In this document: positions 8,599 to 17,333 of the stretch, one piece after another
Layout: every line of letters starts with the position of its first letter
How positions within the stretch are numbered: the stretch's first letter is position 1
Program-made: the position numbers and the translations under genes
Source: Mycobacterium sp. GA-2829
Lineage (GTDB): Bacteria; Actinomycetota; Actinomycetes; Mycobacteriales; Mycobacteriaceae
Assembly (NCBI RefSeq): GCF_001499965.1
Contig: NZ_LQIT01000032.1
Coordinates: 1 to 64,000 of the forward strand
Direction of reading: 5' to 3'
Length of the DNA stretch: 64,000 bases
The notes under the pieces: generated by a model
Told to the model about the DNA's origin: nothing
Seen by the model: only the letters and a program-made list of their open reading frames with translations
Databases searched by the model: none

Positions 8599-8611
8599 GA
8601 GAGCAGCGTCA

Positions 8612-8734
8612 TCATCGCCGCGCCCGCCAGTCCCGCGCCCAGGTCAGTCCCGCCACGAAGACGACGACGGTGATCGCGACCCCGGCCACCACCGCCCGTT
8701 CCGAGACGTCGTCGACGTCCTGGCGGGTGACCAT
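8612..8734 (-). CDS. Small single-pass membrane protein (40 residues)
   Basis: The short frame starts at ATG 8734 (MVTRQDVDDVSERAVV) and has one clear hydrophobic segment (GVAITVVVFVAGL) followed by a positively charged end (WARDWRARR), which predicts a cytoplasmic C-terminus. It ends 13 bases before the PAP2 phosphatase start. Its composition and position argue for a real gene, but there is no strong ribosome binding site and I know no homologue. Confidence 0.5.
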   Translation of the reverse strand: MVTRQDVDDVSERAVVAGVAITVVVFVAGLTWARDWRARR

Positions 8735-8772
8735 ATCCACTCACGCTACCGATCCGATTACCCTCACTGGTC

Positions 8773-9255
8773 ATGGCGGTCTTCCTGCGCAAGTTGTTCC
8801 GCATCGGCAAGCTGCCCGACGAGATCCGCGCCGAGGCCGAGGCCGAGGGGATCCTCCTGCTGTCCGAGTTCGTGCCCGTGACCCGCCGGTTCACCGGGTC
8901 GATCCCCGGTAAGCGGGCCTCGGGCAGCGTGTCGGGCTACACCGGTGCGCTGGTGCTCACCCGTGACCGGGTGGTGGCGACGCTGTCGACGGTGCCCGGG
9001 CTCGCGGGCCGCACCGTCGACCAGCGGTGGGACGCCCCGCACAGCGGTCCGGTGAGCGTCGAGATCGGCTCGACGGGAGTGCAGTTCGACGTCGACGTCA
9101 ACGAGGTCGACCCACGCTGCCACGGCACGCTGTCGCTGCACTACAAGACCGAGATCGCCGACCACGTGCTCGCCGAGTTGCCCGCGCGCACGCTGTCGTT
9201 CGGTGTCCCGCCGGAATGGGTGTTCCGCGCGGTCGGGGTGCCGTACCGGCCGTGA
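8773..9255 (+). CDS. Conserved hypothetical protein, mostly beta strand
   Basis: The 160-residue protein has a short basic amphipathic N-terminus (MAVFLRKLFRIGKLPDEIRAEA). Strand-rich sequence resembling a PH-like domain follows (GALVLTRDRVVATLSTVPG, then VQFDVDVNEVDPRCHGTLSLHYKT). It has no signal peptide, membrane segment or catalytic motif. It is divergent from the small membrane protein gene, with 38 bases between them. No function can be assigned. Confidence 0.7.
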   Translation: MAVFLRKLFRIGKLPDEIRAEAEAEGILLLSEFVPVTRRFTGSIPGKRASGSVSGYTGALVLTRDRVVATLSTVPGLAGRTVDQRWDAPHSGPVSVEIGSTGVQFDVDVNEVDPRCHGTLSLHYKTEIADHVLAELPARTLSFGVPPEWVFRAVGVPYRP

Positions 9256-9266
9256 ACCCGCCGGAT

Positions 9267-9316
9267 ATTGCGCTCACGGCTGTGCCCGCACGGACATCCA
9301 CGACCGTGAGCGCAAT
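9267..9316. repeat. Inverted repeat (13-bp arms), dispersed element copy 1 or terminator
   Basis: ATTGCGCTCACGG at 9267-9279 is repeated exactly as its reverse complement at 9304-9316, around a 24-base loop, just after the hypothetical gene ends. The same ATTGCGCTCACGG core occurs at 34451-34463. No run of T follows, so a classical terminator is not evident. Confidence 0.75.
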
Positions 9317-9379
9317 CTCTGGCGGACGCGTGAGCCGAACACTTGCCGATCCGCCGGTGAACCGCTTTCGTGGACCAGC

Positions 9380-10771
9380 GTGACCGCACACAAACCCCCG
9401 CCGCGCCCCGCCAACGTGCTGATCGTCCACTGGCACGACCTTGGCCGGCATCTCGGCGCCTACGGCCACTCGGATGTGCACAGCCCCCGCCTCGACCGGT
9501 TGGCCGCCGATGCCATCCTGTTCACCCGTGCGCACGCCACCGCGCCGCTGTGCTCACCGTCGCGCGGATCGTTGTTCACCGGCCGGTATCCGCAGAGCAA
9601 CGGGTTGGTCGGGCTGGCCCACCACGGCTGGGAGTACCGCGCGGGTGTCCGGACGCTGCCGCATGTTCTCAGCGAAAACGGTTGGCACACAGCGTTGTTC
9701 GGGATGCAGCACGAAACGTCGTATCCGGCCAAGCTGGGGTTCGCGGAGTTCGACGTGTCCAATTCCTACTGCGAGTACGTCGTCGAACGGGCCACCGAGT
9801 GGTTGCGGGCCGCACCGCGGGAGCCGTTCCTGCTGACCGCGGGGTTCTTCGAGACCCACCGGCCGTATCCGCGGGAGCGCTACGAACCCGCCGACGCGGC
9901 GACCGTGGAACTGCCCGACTACCTGCCCGACGACGACGCGGTGCGCCAGGACCTCGCCGACTTCTACGGGTCGATCACCGTCGCCGACGCCGCGGTCGGG
10001 GAACTGCTCGACACGTTGGAGGCCACCGGACTGGACGCGAGCACCTGGGTGGTGTTCATGACCGACCACGGCCCGGCGATGCCGCGGGCGAAATCGACCC
10101 TCTACGACGCGGGCACCGGCATCGCGATGATCATCCGACCGCCGCGCGACGCGGGCATCGCCGCCGGTGTCTACGACGATCTGTTCAGCGGGGTCGACCT
10201 GATGCCCACCCTGTTGGACGTCCTCGGTGTCGACATCCCCGAGGACGTCGAGGGCCTTTCGCACGCCGACAATTTGCTGGGCGGACCGGAGAAAACTCGC
10301 GAAGTGCGCACCGCGGTGTACACGACGAAGACGTATCACGATTCCTTCGACCCGATACGGGCCATCCGGACAAAGGAATTCAGCTACATCGAGAATTACG
10401 CACAACGGCCGCTGCTCGACCTGCCGTGGGACATCGCCGAGAGCGCGCCGGGCCGCATCGTCGGACCGCGATCGGCCACCCCGCGTCCCGAACGCGAACT
10501 CTACGATCTGCGCACCGATCCGTCGGAGCGGAACAACCTGTTGACGTCGCACGACAATGGTGACGCTGAGACCGTCGCGGGCGATCTGGCGCTGCTGCTC
10601 GACGAGTGGCGGGTGAAGACCAACGACGTCATCCCGTCCGATTTCGCGGGCACCCGGATATCCGAGAGGTATACCGAGACGTATCTGCGAATTCAGGGCC
10701 GGGCGGTGACGAGCCGGTCGGCGATCGCCGCCGAACGCGGTATCGATGATGAACGCCGGTCGACGCAATAG
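9380..10771 (+). CDS. Sulfatase (arylsulfatase/alkaline phosphatase superfamily)
   Basis: The 463-residue enzyme carries the type I sulfatase signature CSPSRGSLFTGR with Cys58 as the residue converted to formylglycine. Metal-binding acidic residues are present in VHWHDLGRHLG (Asp20) and FMTDHGP (about residue 228). Sulfatases hydrolyse sulfate esters. No signal peptide is seen, so it probably acts in the cytoplasm. The next genes encode a sulfotransferase and the PAPS synthesis enzymes, so it may remove or edit the sulfate group that they add. It resembles M. tuberculosis Rv0296c. The chosen start is GTG 9380; no ATG gives the conserved N-terminus. Confidence 0.88.
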   Translation: MTAHKPPPRPANVLIVHWHDLGRHLGAYGHSDVHSPRLDRLAADAILFTRAHATAPLCSPSRGSLFTGRYPQSNGLVGLAHHGWEYRAGVRTLPHVLSENGWHTALFGMQHETSYPAKLGFAEFDVSNSYCEYVVERATEWLRAAPREPFLLTAGFFETHRPYPRERYEPADAATVELPDYLPDDDAVRQDLADFYGSITVADAAVGELLDTLEATGLDASTWVVFMTDHGPAMPRAKSTLYDAGTGIAMIIRPPRDAGIAAGVYDDLFSGVDLMPTLLDVLGVDIPEDVEGLSHADNLLGGPEKTREVRTAVYTTKTYHDSFDPIRAIRTKEFSYIENYAQRPLLDLPWDIAESAPGRIVGPRSATPRPERELYDLRTDPSERNNLLTSHDNGDAETVAGDLALLLDEWRVKTNDVIPSDFAGTRISERYTETYLRIQGRAVTSRSAIAAERGIDDERRSTQ

Positions 10772-10837
10772 ATAAACTCATTGTGAACGAAACTGCCGGA
10801 TAGCCAAGGCAAATCCGGTCCGGTTAGGCTTCCGCGC

Positions 10838-11641
10838 ATGCCTTCGCAGCCCTCGGCATATCTGGTCCTCGCCTCCCAGCGCAGCGGCAGCACGCTGCTG
10901 GTCGAATCCCTGCGCGCGACGGGTGTGGCCGGCGAGCCGCAGGAGTTCTTCCAGTACCTGCCGCAGACCAGTCAGGCGCCGCAACCGCGCGAATGGTTCG
11001 CCGATGTCGACGACGAATCGATCCTGCGCCTGCTCGATCCGCTCGACGAGGGCAAACCGGACCTCGCGCCGTCGACCATCTGGCGGGACTACATCCGGAC
11101 CGTGGGCCGCACTCCGAACGGCGTGTGGGGCGGCAAGCTGATGTGGAATCAGACCCCGCTGCTGCTCGACCGTGCCAAGGATCTCCCGGACCGCTCCGGC
11201 ACCGGATTGCTCTCGGCCATCCGCGACGTCGTCGGCTCCGATCCGGTACTCGTGCACGTCTACCGGCCCGACGTGATCTCACAGGCCGTGTCGTTCTGGC
11301 GGGCGGTGCAGACCCGGGTGTGGCGCGGCCGCCCCGACCCGACGCGGGATGCGCGGGCGGAGTACCACGCCGGGGCCATTGCGCACGTGGTGCGGATGCT
11401 GCGCGCGCAGGAGGAGGGCTGGCGCACCTGGTTCGCCGAGGAGGACGTCGAACCGCTCGACGTGCCGTATCCGGTGTTGTGGCGCAATCTGACCGAGGTC
11501 GTCGCCGACATCCTCGAGCGGCTGGGCCAGGACCCCCGGCTGGCGCCCGCGCCCGTGCTCGAACGCCAGGCCGACCAGCGTTCCGACGAGTGGGTCGACC
11601 GCTACCGCGCCGATGCGCAGAGAGACGGGTTGCCGACATGA
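10838..11641 (+). CDS. stf0: Trehalose 2-sulfotransferase (Stf0-type)
   Basis: The 267-residue protein starts with the 5'-phosphosulfate-binding loop (LASQRSGSTLL, residues 10-20) and has the Stf0 features PQEFFQYL and YRPDVISQAVSFWRA. Stf0 transfers sulfate from PAPS to the 2-hydroxyl of trehalose, the first step toward sulfolipid-1 in M. tuberculosis (Rv0295c); M. smegmatis also has an active homologue. The stop overlaps the cysD start (ATGA), so PAPS supply and use are coupled. TAGGCT at 10825-10830 could be a -10 element that places transcription start at the ATG, giving the cassette its own promoter, separate from the sulfatase. Confidence 0.88.
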   Translation: MPSQPSAYLVLASQRSGSTLLVESLRATGVAGEPQEFFQYLPQTSQAPQPREWFADVDDESILRLLDPLDEGKPDLAPSTIWRDYIRTVGRTPNGVWGGKLMWNQTPLLLDRAKDLPDRSGTGLLSAIRDVVGSDPVLVHVYRPDVISQAVSFWRAVQTRVWRGRPDPTRDARAEYHAGAIAHVVRMLRAQEEGWRTWFAEEDVEPLDVPYPVLWRNLTEVVADILERLGQDPRLAPAPVLERQADQRSDEWVDRYRADAQRDGLPT

Positions 11642-12558
11642 CGACCACCGACGTCGACGCGTTACGCGTCGACGAACTGCGCCTGCTCGAGGCCGAAGCC
11701 GTCCACATCATCCGCGAGGTGGTCGCCGAACTCGAACGACCCGTGCTGCTGTTCAGTGCGGGTAAGGATTCGATCGTGCTGCTCCGCTTGGCGGAGAAGG
11801 CTTTTCGACCCGCACCGCTGCCGTTCCCGGTCATGCACGTCGACACCGGGCACAACTTCGACGAGGTAATCGAGTTCCGGGACCGCCGGGTCTTCGGGCA
11901 CGGCCACAACCTCATCGTCGCCTCGGTGCAGGAGTCGATCGACAGGGGGCGGGTCCCCGATCCGGGTCCGGGCGCCTCGCGTAACCGACAGCAGACCCGC
12001 ACACTGCTCGACGCGTTGGAGGCGGGCGGTTTCGACGCCGCGTTCGGCGGTGCCCGCCGCGACGAGGAACGCGCCCGCGCCAAGGAGCGCATCCTGAGTT
12101 TTCGCGACGAGTTCGGCCAGTGGGATCCGCGTGCGCAGCGCCCCGAACCGTGGTCGCTCTACAACGGGCGGATCAAGAAGGGTGAGCAGGTCCGGGTGTT
12201 CCCGTTGAGCAACTGGACCGAACTCGACGTGTGGCGCTACATCGCACTGGAGAACCTCGAACTGCCGTCGATCTACTTCGCCCACCAGCGCGAGGTCTTC
12301 GAACGCGACGGCATCCTGCTCGCTGTTTCGCAGTACGTGCAACCCGGCGACGGGGAGTCCGCCGCGGTGGAGTGGGTGCGCTACCGCACCGTCGGGGACC
12401 TGACGATCACCGGGGCGGTGCGCTCGGAGGCCACCGACATCGAGCGCGTGATCGCCGAGATCTCCGCGGCCACGGTGTCCGAACGCGGTGAGACCCGCGC
12501 CGACGACCGCACATCCGTTGCGGCGATGGAGGATCGGAAACGCGAGGGGTACTTCTGA
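11638..12558 (+). CDS. cysD: Sulfate adenylyltransferase small subunit CysD
   Basis: The 306-residue protein has the PP-loop SAGKDS at residues 40-45, followed by the family-typical MHVDTGHNFDEVIEFRD and the end EDRKREGYF. With CysN it makes adenosine 5'-phosphosulfate from sulfate and ATP. The start overlaps the stop of stf0 and the stop overlaps the start of cysNC, so the three genes form one translationally coupled unit. Because it sits with stf0, this copy may serve sulfation as well as assimilation. Confidence 0.94.
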   Translation: MTTTDVDALRVDELRLLEAEAVHIIREVVAELERPVLLFSAGKDSIVLLRLAEKAFRPAPLPFPVMHVDTGHNFDEVIEFRDRRVFGHGHNLIVASVQESIDRGRVPDPGPGASRNRQQTRTLLDALEAGGFDAAFGGARRDEERARAKERILSFRDEFGQWDPRAQRPEPWSLYNGRIKKGEQVRVFPLSNWTELDVWRYIALENLELPSIYFAHQREVFERDGILLAVSQYVQPGDGESAAVEWVRYRTVGDLTITGAVRSEATDIERVIAEISAATVSERGETRADDRTSVAAMEDRKREGYF

Positions 12559-14417
12559 TGAGCACGCGCCAATTGCTCCGCATCACCACCGCCGGATCCG
12601 TCGACGACGGAAAGAGCACGCTCATCGGCCGGCTGCTGCACGACACCGACAGCCTGCCGCTCGACCACCTCGAAGCAGTCACCGACGCAGAAGGCATCGC
12701 GGATCTGGCCGCACTGTCGGACGGTCTGCGCGCCGAACGCGAACAGGGCATCACGATCGACGTCGCCTACCGGTTCTTCTCCACCGAGAACCGCAGCTAC
12801 ATCCTGGCCGACACCCCGGGCCACGAGCGCTACACCCGCAACATGTTCACCGGGGCGTCGAATGCGCACGTGGCGGTGCTGCTGGTCGACGCCCGCGCCG
12901 GGGTGCTGCGGCAGACCAACCGGCACGCCCGCATCGCGAAACTGTTGGGGATCAAACACTTCGTCGCGGCGGTCAACAAGATCGACCTCGTCGACTTCGA
13001 CGGTGGCCGGTTCGCCGAGGTGTCGACCGAACTGCAGCAGCTCTCCAGACGCCTCGGCGGCCTCGACATCACGGTCATCCCGATCGCGGCCAAACACGGC
13101 GACAACGTCGTGCACCGGTCCGACCGCACCCCCTGGTACGACGGTCCGACGCTGCTCGAGTACCTGGAGAACGTCGAACTCATTGCGCCGCAACCCGAGC
13201 CGCGTAAGTTGCGGCTGCCGGTGCAGTGGGTGTCGCGGCCGACCGCCGACCAGCGCCGGCGCTACACCGGCAGGCTGTCGGCGGGCACCCTGAGTGTCGG
13301 GGACACGGTGATCAGCCTGCCCGCGGGGACCCGGTCCACGGTCACCGTGGTCGACACCCTCGACGATGACCGCCCCGTCGCGGTCGCACCGCTGTCGGTG
13401 TCGATCGAGCTGGCCGACGACATCGACGTCGGTCGCGGTGACGTGCTCGTCAGCGGCGCCGAGGACGCCACCCTGCCGGTGCCGGCGCGCGAGCTCGACG
13501 CGACGGTGTGCTGGTTCTCCGACACCCCGTTGCGCGCGGGCGACCGGTTGGCCCTCAAACAGGGCACCGGCACCGTGCGTGCGACCGTGCAGGCCCTGCA
13601 CACCCGCCTGGACCCGGAGACGCTCGACGAGTTCGACAATCCGGTCGAGTTGGTGCTCAACGACATCGGGTCGGTGACGCTGCGCACCAGTTCGGTTGTC
13701 GTGGCCGACGCCTACGCCGACAACCGGGACAGCGGCGCGTTCATCCTGATCGACGAGTCGAGCAACGACACCGTCGGCGCGGGCACCATCATCGAGCCGC
13801 GCGAGGTCAAACCCGGCGCACAGACCCGTAACGACATCCGCTGGCACCCTTCGTCTCTGGACCGTACGCATCGCTGGGCCTCGACAGGTCAGCGCGGTGC
13901 GACCATCTGGTTCACCGGCCTGCCGGCTTCCGGGAAGTCGACCATCGCGGTCGCGGTGGAACGCGCCCTCGTCGAATCCGGTCAGGTGGCGTACCTGCTC
14001 GACGGCGACAACATCCGCCACGGCCTGTCCGACGATCTCGGATTCTCCGCCGGTGACCGCGCCGAGAACATCCGCCGCGTCGGCCATCTCACCCGCCTGT
14101 TCGCCGACGCCGGTGTCGTCGCGCTGGCCTCGTTGGTGTCGCCGCTGCGCTCCGACCGGGAGATCGCCCGCACCCTCAACGATGCGGCGAAGTTGCCGTT
14201 CCTGGAGGTGTACGTCGCCACCCCGGTCGAGGAGTGCGAAAAGCGCGATCCGAAGGGCCTTTACGCGCGGGCCCGCGCGGGTGAGCTCAAAGGGTTGACG
14301 GGTGTGGACGCCCCCTACGAACCACCCGAGAACCCGGATCTGGTGCTCGACACCACCGGTGCGGACATCGCCGACCTCGTCGCGCAGGTGATCGACCTGC
14401 TGAACAGCAGGCGCTAA
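12558..14417 (+). CDS. cysNC: Bifunctional CysNC: sulfate adenylyltransferase GTPase subunit and APS kinase
   Basis: The 619-residue protein has an N-terminal EF-Tu-like GTPase: P-loop GSVDDGKST at 13-21, DTPGHERYT from residue 85 and NKIDLVDF near 141. Beta-barrel domains follow. The C-terminal APS kinase starts near residue 445, with P-loop GLPASGKST (about 453-461), the DGDNIRHGL substrate motif and RAENIRRVGH. Together with CysD it converts sulfate to APS and then PAPS. The ATG shares its first base with the cysD stop. The gene ends 4 bases inside the convergent methyltransferase gene. Confidence 0.94.
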   Translation: MSTRQLLRITTAGSVDDGKSTLIGRLLHDTDSLPLDHLEAVTDAEGIADLAALSDGLRAEREQGITIDVAYRFFSTENRSYILADTPGHERYTRNMFTGASNAHVAVLLVDARAGVLRQTNRHARIAKLLGIKHFVAAVNKIDLVDFDGGRFAEVSTELQQLSRRLGGLDITVIPIAAKHGDNVVHRSDRTPWYDGPTLLEYLENVELIAPQPEPRKLRLPVQWVSRPTADQRRRYTGRLSAGTLSVGDTVISLPAGTRSTVTVVDTLDDDRPVAVAPLSVSIELADDIDVGRGDVLVSGAEDATLPVPARELDATVCWFSDTPLRAGDRLALKQGTGTVRATVQALHTRLDPETLDEFDNPVELVLNDIGSVTLRTSSVVVADAYADNRDSGAFILIDESSNDTVGAGTIIEPREVKPGAQTRNDIRWHPSSLDRTHRWASTGQRGATIWFTGLPASGKSTIAVAVERALVESGQVAYLLDGDNIRHGLSDDLGFSAGDRAENIRRVGHLTRLFADAGVVALASLVSPLRSDREIARTLNDAAKLPFLEVYVATPVEECEKRDPKGLYARARAGELKGLTGVDAPYEPPENPDLVLDTTGADIADLVAQVIDLLNSRR

Positions 14418-15178
14418 CCCACCCGCGCGACGACGAACACCCGACGGAAGGGGAAGAAGGTCCGGCCGTCGGGGCGCCGCGGATAGGACGCCTCGAGCAG
14501 CGGGACTAGTTCGGTGCGGAACCGCTCCCACTGCGCATCGTCGAGCCGCGCGCGCACCGGCCGCAGCGCGGTGCCGGTGATCCAGTCCAGCACAGGATGC
14601 TCACCGGTCAGCTCGTGGATGTAGGTGGTCTCCCACGCGTCGACGGTGCACCCGGCGTCGGTGAGCAGGCCGGCGTAGCCGGCCGGGGTGTCGACGACCT
14701 CGCCCACCCGGAACGGGATGTCGTGCAGCAGCGCCGCCCACGGTTCCCGCCGCGCCAGGGTGCGCACGACCTCGTGCGACGGGGCCTCGAAGTTGCCCGG
14801 CACCTGCATCGCCACCCACGACCCAGGCGCCAGTGCCGCGGCCCAGCGCGTCAACAGGTCGCGGTGTTCGGGCACCCACTGCAGGGTCGCGTTGCTGAGC
14901 ACCACGTCGGTGTCCGGGCGCGGGGTCCAGTCCCGCACGTCGCCGAGGTCGGCGGGCACCCCGTTCTCGCGGGCCGCCGCCACCATCTCCGGCGAGTTGT
15001 CCCACGCCTCGACCGTCGCGTCCGGCCAGCGGCGGTGCAGGGTGGCGGTCAGATTGCCTGGGCCGCAGCCGAGGTCGACCACACGGCGCGGACGGTCGGC
15101 GTCGACGCGGGCCAGCAGGTCGTAGAAGGGCCTACCGCGGTGGTCGGCGAAGGACAGGTACACCTCGGGGTTCCACAT
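14414..15178 (-). CDS. tam: Trans-aconitate 2-methyltransferase (Tam-like)
   Basis: The 254-residue protein shows the class I SAM-binding motif VVDLGCGPGNLTATL near residues 36-50, an acidic second strand (EAWDNSPEMVAAA) and the Tam-type start MWNPEVYLSFADHRGRPFYDLL. Tam methylates trans-aconitate, a toxic inhibitor of aconitase that arises from cis-aconitate. It matches M. tuberculosis Rv0294 in content and position. The conserved NATLQWVPEH stretch also supports the assignment. It is divergent from the amidohydrolase gene, with 45 bases between starts. Confidence 0.87.
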   Translation of the reverse strand: MWNPEVYLSFADHRGRPFYDLLARVDADRPRRVVDLGCGPGNLTATLHRRWPDATVEAWDNSPEMVAAARENGVPADLGDVRDWTPRPDTDVVLSNATLQWVPEHRDLLTRWAAALAPGSWVAMQVPGNFEAPSHEVVRTLARREPWAALLHDIPFRVGEVVDTPAGYAGLLTDAGCTVDAWETTYIHELTGEHPVLDWITGTALRPVRARLDDAQWERFRTELVPLLEASYPRRPDGRTFFPFRRVFVVARVG

Positions 15179-15223
15179 ACCCGCCGATTCTGCTCCCCCG
15201 GCGCGGGTGCCATCATCGAGTCG

Positions 15224-16123
15224 ATGGACGAACCCGAATCGGTCCGCCGGATCTGGCAGGCGCTGGCCCTGCCCGGCGTCATCGACGTGCACACGCATTT
15301 CATGCCGAAGAACGTGATGGACAAGGTGTGGAAGTACTTCGACGACACCGGACCGCTGATCGGCCGGTCCTGGCCGATCACCTACCGCAGCGACGAACAG
15401 GAGCGGCTGCGCACGCTGCGGTCCTTCGGCGTGCTGGCCTTCACCTCGCTGGTCTACGCGCACAAACCCGAGATGGCCGCCTGGCTGAACCAGTGGGCGG
15501 CCGGATTCGCCGCCGCGACGCCGGACTGCCTGCGCACCGCGACTTTCTATCCGGAACCGACCGCGCCCGGTTATGTGCGCGCCGCGCTGGAATCCGGCAC
15601 CCGGGTGTTCAAGGCGCACGTCCAGGTCGGCGACTACGACCCGACCGACCCACTGCTCGACGAGGTGTGGGGGCTGATCGCCGACGCGGGCACCCCCGTC
15701 ATCATCCACTGCGGGTCGGGTCCCGCGCCCGGCACGTTCACCGGACCGGGGCCGATCCGCGCGGTACTGGAACGCCACCCCCGCCTGCGTCTGGTCATCG
15801 CTCACATGGGCGGTCCGGAGTACACCGAGTTCCTGGACCTCTGCGAGGATTTCGAACAGCTGCACCTGGACACCACGATGGCGTTCACCGGGTTCACCGA
15901 GGAAACAATGCCGTTCCCGCAGGGCGAGTACGCGCGGCTACGAGCGATGGGCCACCGCATCCTGTTCGGCAGTGACTTCCCGAACATCCCCTACGGCTAT
16001 GCCCACGCCATGTCGGTGCTCACCGAGCTGCCGGACGTCGATGACGACTGGTTGCGCAACGTGTTCCATGACAACGGGTTTCGTCTGTTCGGTTCGGTAG
16101 CACGAGGAGAGGCCATGCCATGA
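15224..16123 (+). CDS. Amidohydrolase (ACMS decarboxylase-like metal-dependent hydrolase)
   Basis: The 299-residue protein has the metal motif DVHTHFM (His23, His25), a further HCGSG box near residue 165, HMGG near 195 and the FGSDFPN box near 247. These are the hallmarks of amidohydrolase family 2 (TIM barrel). Members decarboxylate or hydrolyse aromatic and other carboxylates; the substrate here is unknown. Its stop overlaps the next start by four bases (ATGA), which links it with the alpha/beta hydrolase. Confidence 0.83.
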   Translation: MDEPESVRRIWQALALPGVIDVHTHFMPKNVMDKVWKYFDDTGPLIGRSWPITYRSDEQERLRTLRSFGVLAFTSLVYAHKPEMAAWLNQWAAGFAAATPDCLRTATFYPEPTAPGYVRAALESGTRVFKAHVQVGDYDPTDPLLDEVWGLIADAGTPVIIHCGSGPAPGTFTGPGPIRAVLERHPRLRLVIAHMGGPEYTEFLDLCEDFEQLHLDTTMAFTGFTEETMPFPQGEYARLRAMGHRILFGSDFPNIPYGYAHAMSVLTELPDVDDDWLRNVFHDNGFRLFGSVARGEAMP

Positions 16124-17319
16124 CCGACGCGCAGACCCCCGCCGGGGTTTCGCCGATCCCCGTCCCGGACGTCCCCGGCGGTGACGCGGGGGCGCGTGGC
16201 CTCCCCCACCGCGGCGACCTCACCACCCGGCAGCGCCTGATCGTCGACGCGTCGGCGGTCGCGGACCTCGCCCTGCGGACCGGGGTCGCGTCGATGGTGG
16301 GTGCGGCGATGCTGCCGTCGGTGATCGCATCCGCGGTGCGGCCGGCAACGACTCGCGCCGACACCGAACACCTACGGTTCTACGCCGAACTGGCCGCCGC
16401 ACAAGACCCGGACCTGTCGTTCCCCGCACCAACCGAGCCGCCCCGTGTCTCCTCGCGGCCCGCCAACCCCGTCGCCGAGTGGACCGCCCACGGCCACGTG
16501 CACAACATCCGGTTCCGCAGCAGTTTCCAAGCGGTCAATCCGGCGCTGCGCGACCGGTGCCGCGGGTATGAGCGCAACAACATCGTCCACGCCCAGCACT
16601 GGCGCCATCACGACGGCCCGCGGCCGACGCTGTGCGTCATCCACGGCTTCATGGGCTCGGCGTACCTGTTCAACGGCCAGTTCCTGTCGCTGCCGTGGTT
16701 CTACCGGTCGGGATACGACGTGCTGCTGTACACGCTGCCGTTCCACGGGCGGCGCGCCGAGAAGTACTCGCCCTACAGCGGATACGGCTACTTCGCCAGC
16801 GGGTTCGCCGGCTTCGCCGAGGCGATGGCCCAGGCCGTACACGACTTCCGGTCGCTGATCGACCACCTCGAGTTCACCGGTGTCGACCGGATCGCCGTCA
16901 CCGGCATCTCGTTGGGCGGGTTCACCTCCGCGCTGCTGGCCGCGGTCGACGACCGGATCGATGCCGTCGTCCCCAACGTCCCGGTGGTCACCCCCGACCG
17001 CACCGTCGACGAGTGGTTCCCCGCCAACAAACTGGTGGCGCTCAACCGTCGGATCGCCCGCCTGGACCCCGACCTGGAAGCGGCGGCGTCGCGGTATCCG
17101 TCGCCGCTGAACTACCGCCCGCTGGTCCCGCGGGACCGCCGGTTGATCATCACCGGGCTCGGGGACCGGTTGGCGCCGCCGCAACAGGCCGAACTGCTGT
17201 GGCGGCACTGGGACCGGTGCGCATTCCACTGGTTCCCCGGCAACCACCTACTGCACGTGAGCCAACCGGACTATCTCCGCCGGATGACGCGCTTCCTGAG
17301 CGAGTTCATGTTCGACTGA
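16120..17319 (+). CDS. Alpha/beta hydrolase
   Basis: The 399-residue protein has the alpha/beta hydrolase signature: an HGFMGS oxyanion region near residue 175, nucleophile elbow GISLGGF near residue 264 and a late His in the WFPGNHLLHVSQPDY segment. The N-terminal 100 residues hold a hydrophobic stretch (LALRTGVASMVGAAMLPSVIAS) that may bind membrane. It resembles the similarly sized M. tuberculosis Rv0293c, which also lies next to eccE3. The substrate is unknown; an esterase or lipase-like role is possible. Confidence 0.83.
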   Translation: MTDAQTPAGVSPIPVPDVPGGDAGARGLPHRGDLTTRQRLIVDASAVADLALRTGVASMVGAAMLPSVIASAVRPATTRADTEHLRFYAELAAAQDPDLSFPAPTEPPRVSSRPANPVAEWTAHGHVHNIRFRSSFQAVNPALRDRCRGYERNNIVHAQHWRHHDGPRPTLCVIHGFMGSAYLFNGQFLSLPWFYRSGYDVLLYTLPFHGRRAEKYSPYSGYGYFASGFAGFAEAMAQAVHDFRSLIDHLEFTGVDRIAVTGISLGGFTSALLAAVDDRIDAVVPNVPVVTPDRTVDEWFPANKLVALNRRIARLDPDLEAAASRYPSPLNYRPLVPRDRRLIITGLGDRLAPPQQAELLWRHWDRCAFHWFPGNHLLHVSQPDYLRRMTRFLSEFMFD

Positions 17320-17333
17320 GCGTGAGGCGGAAG

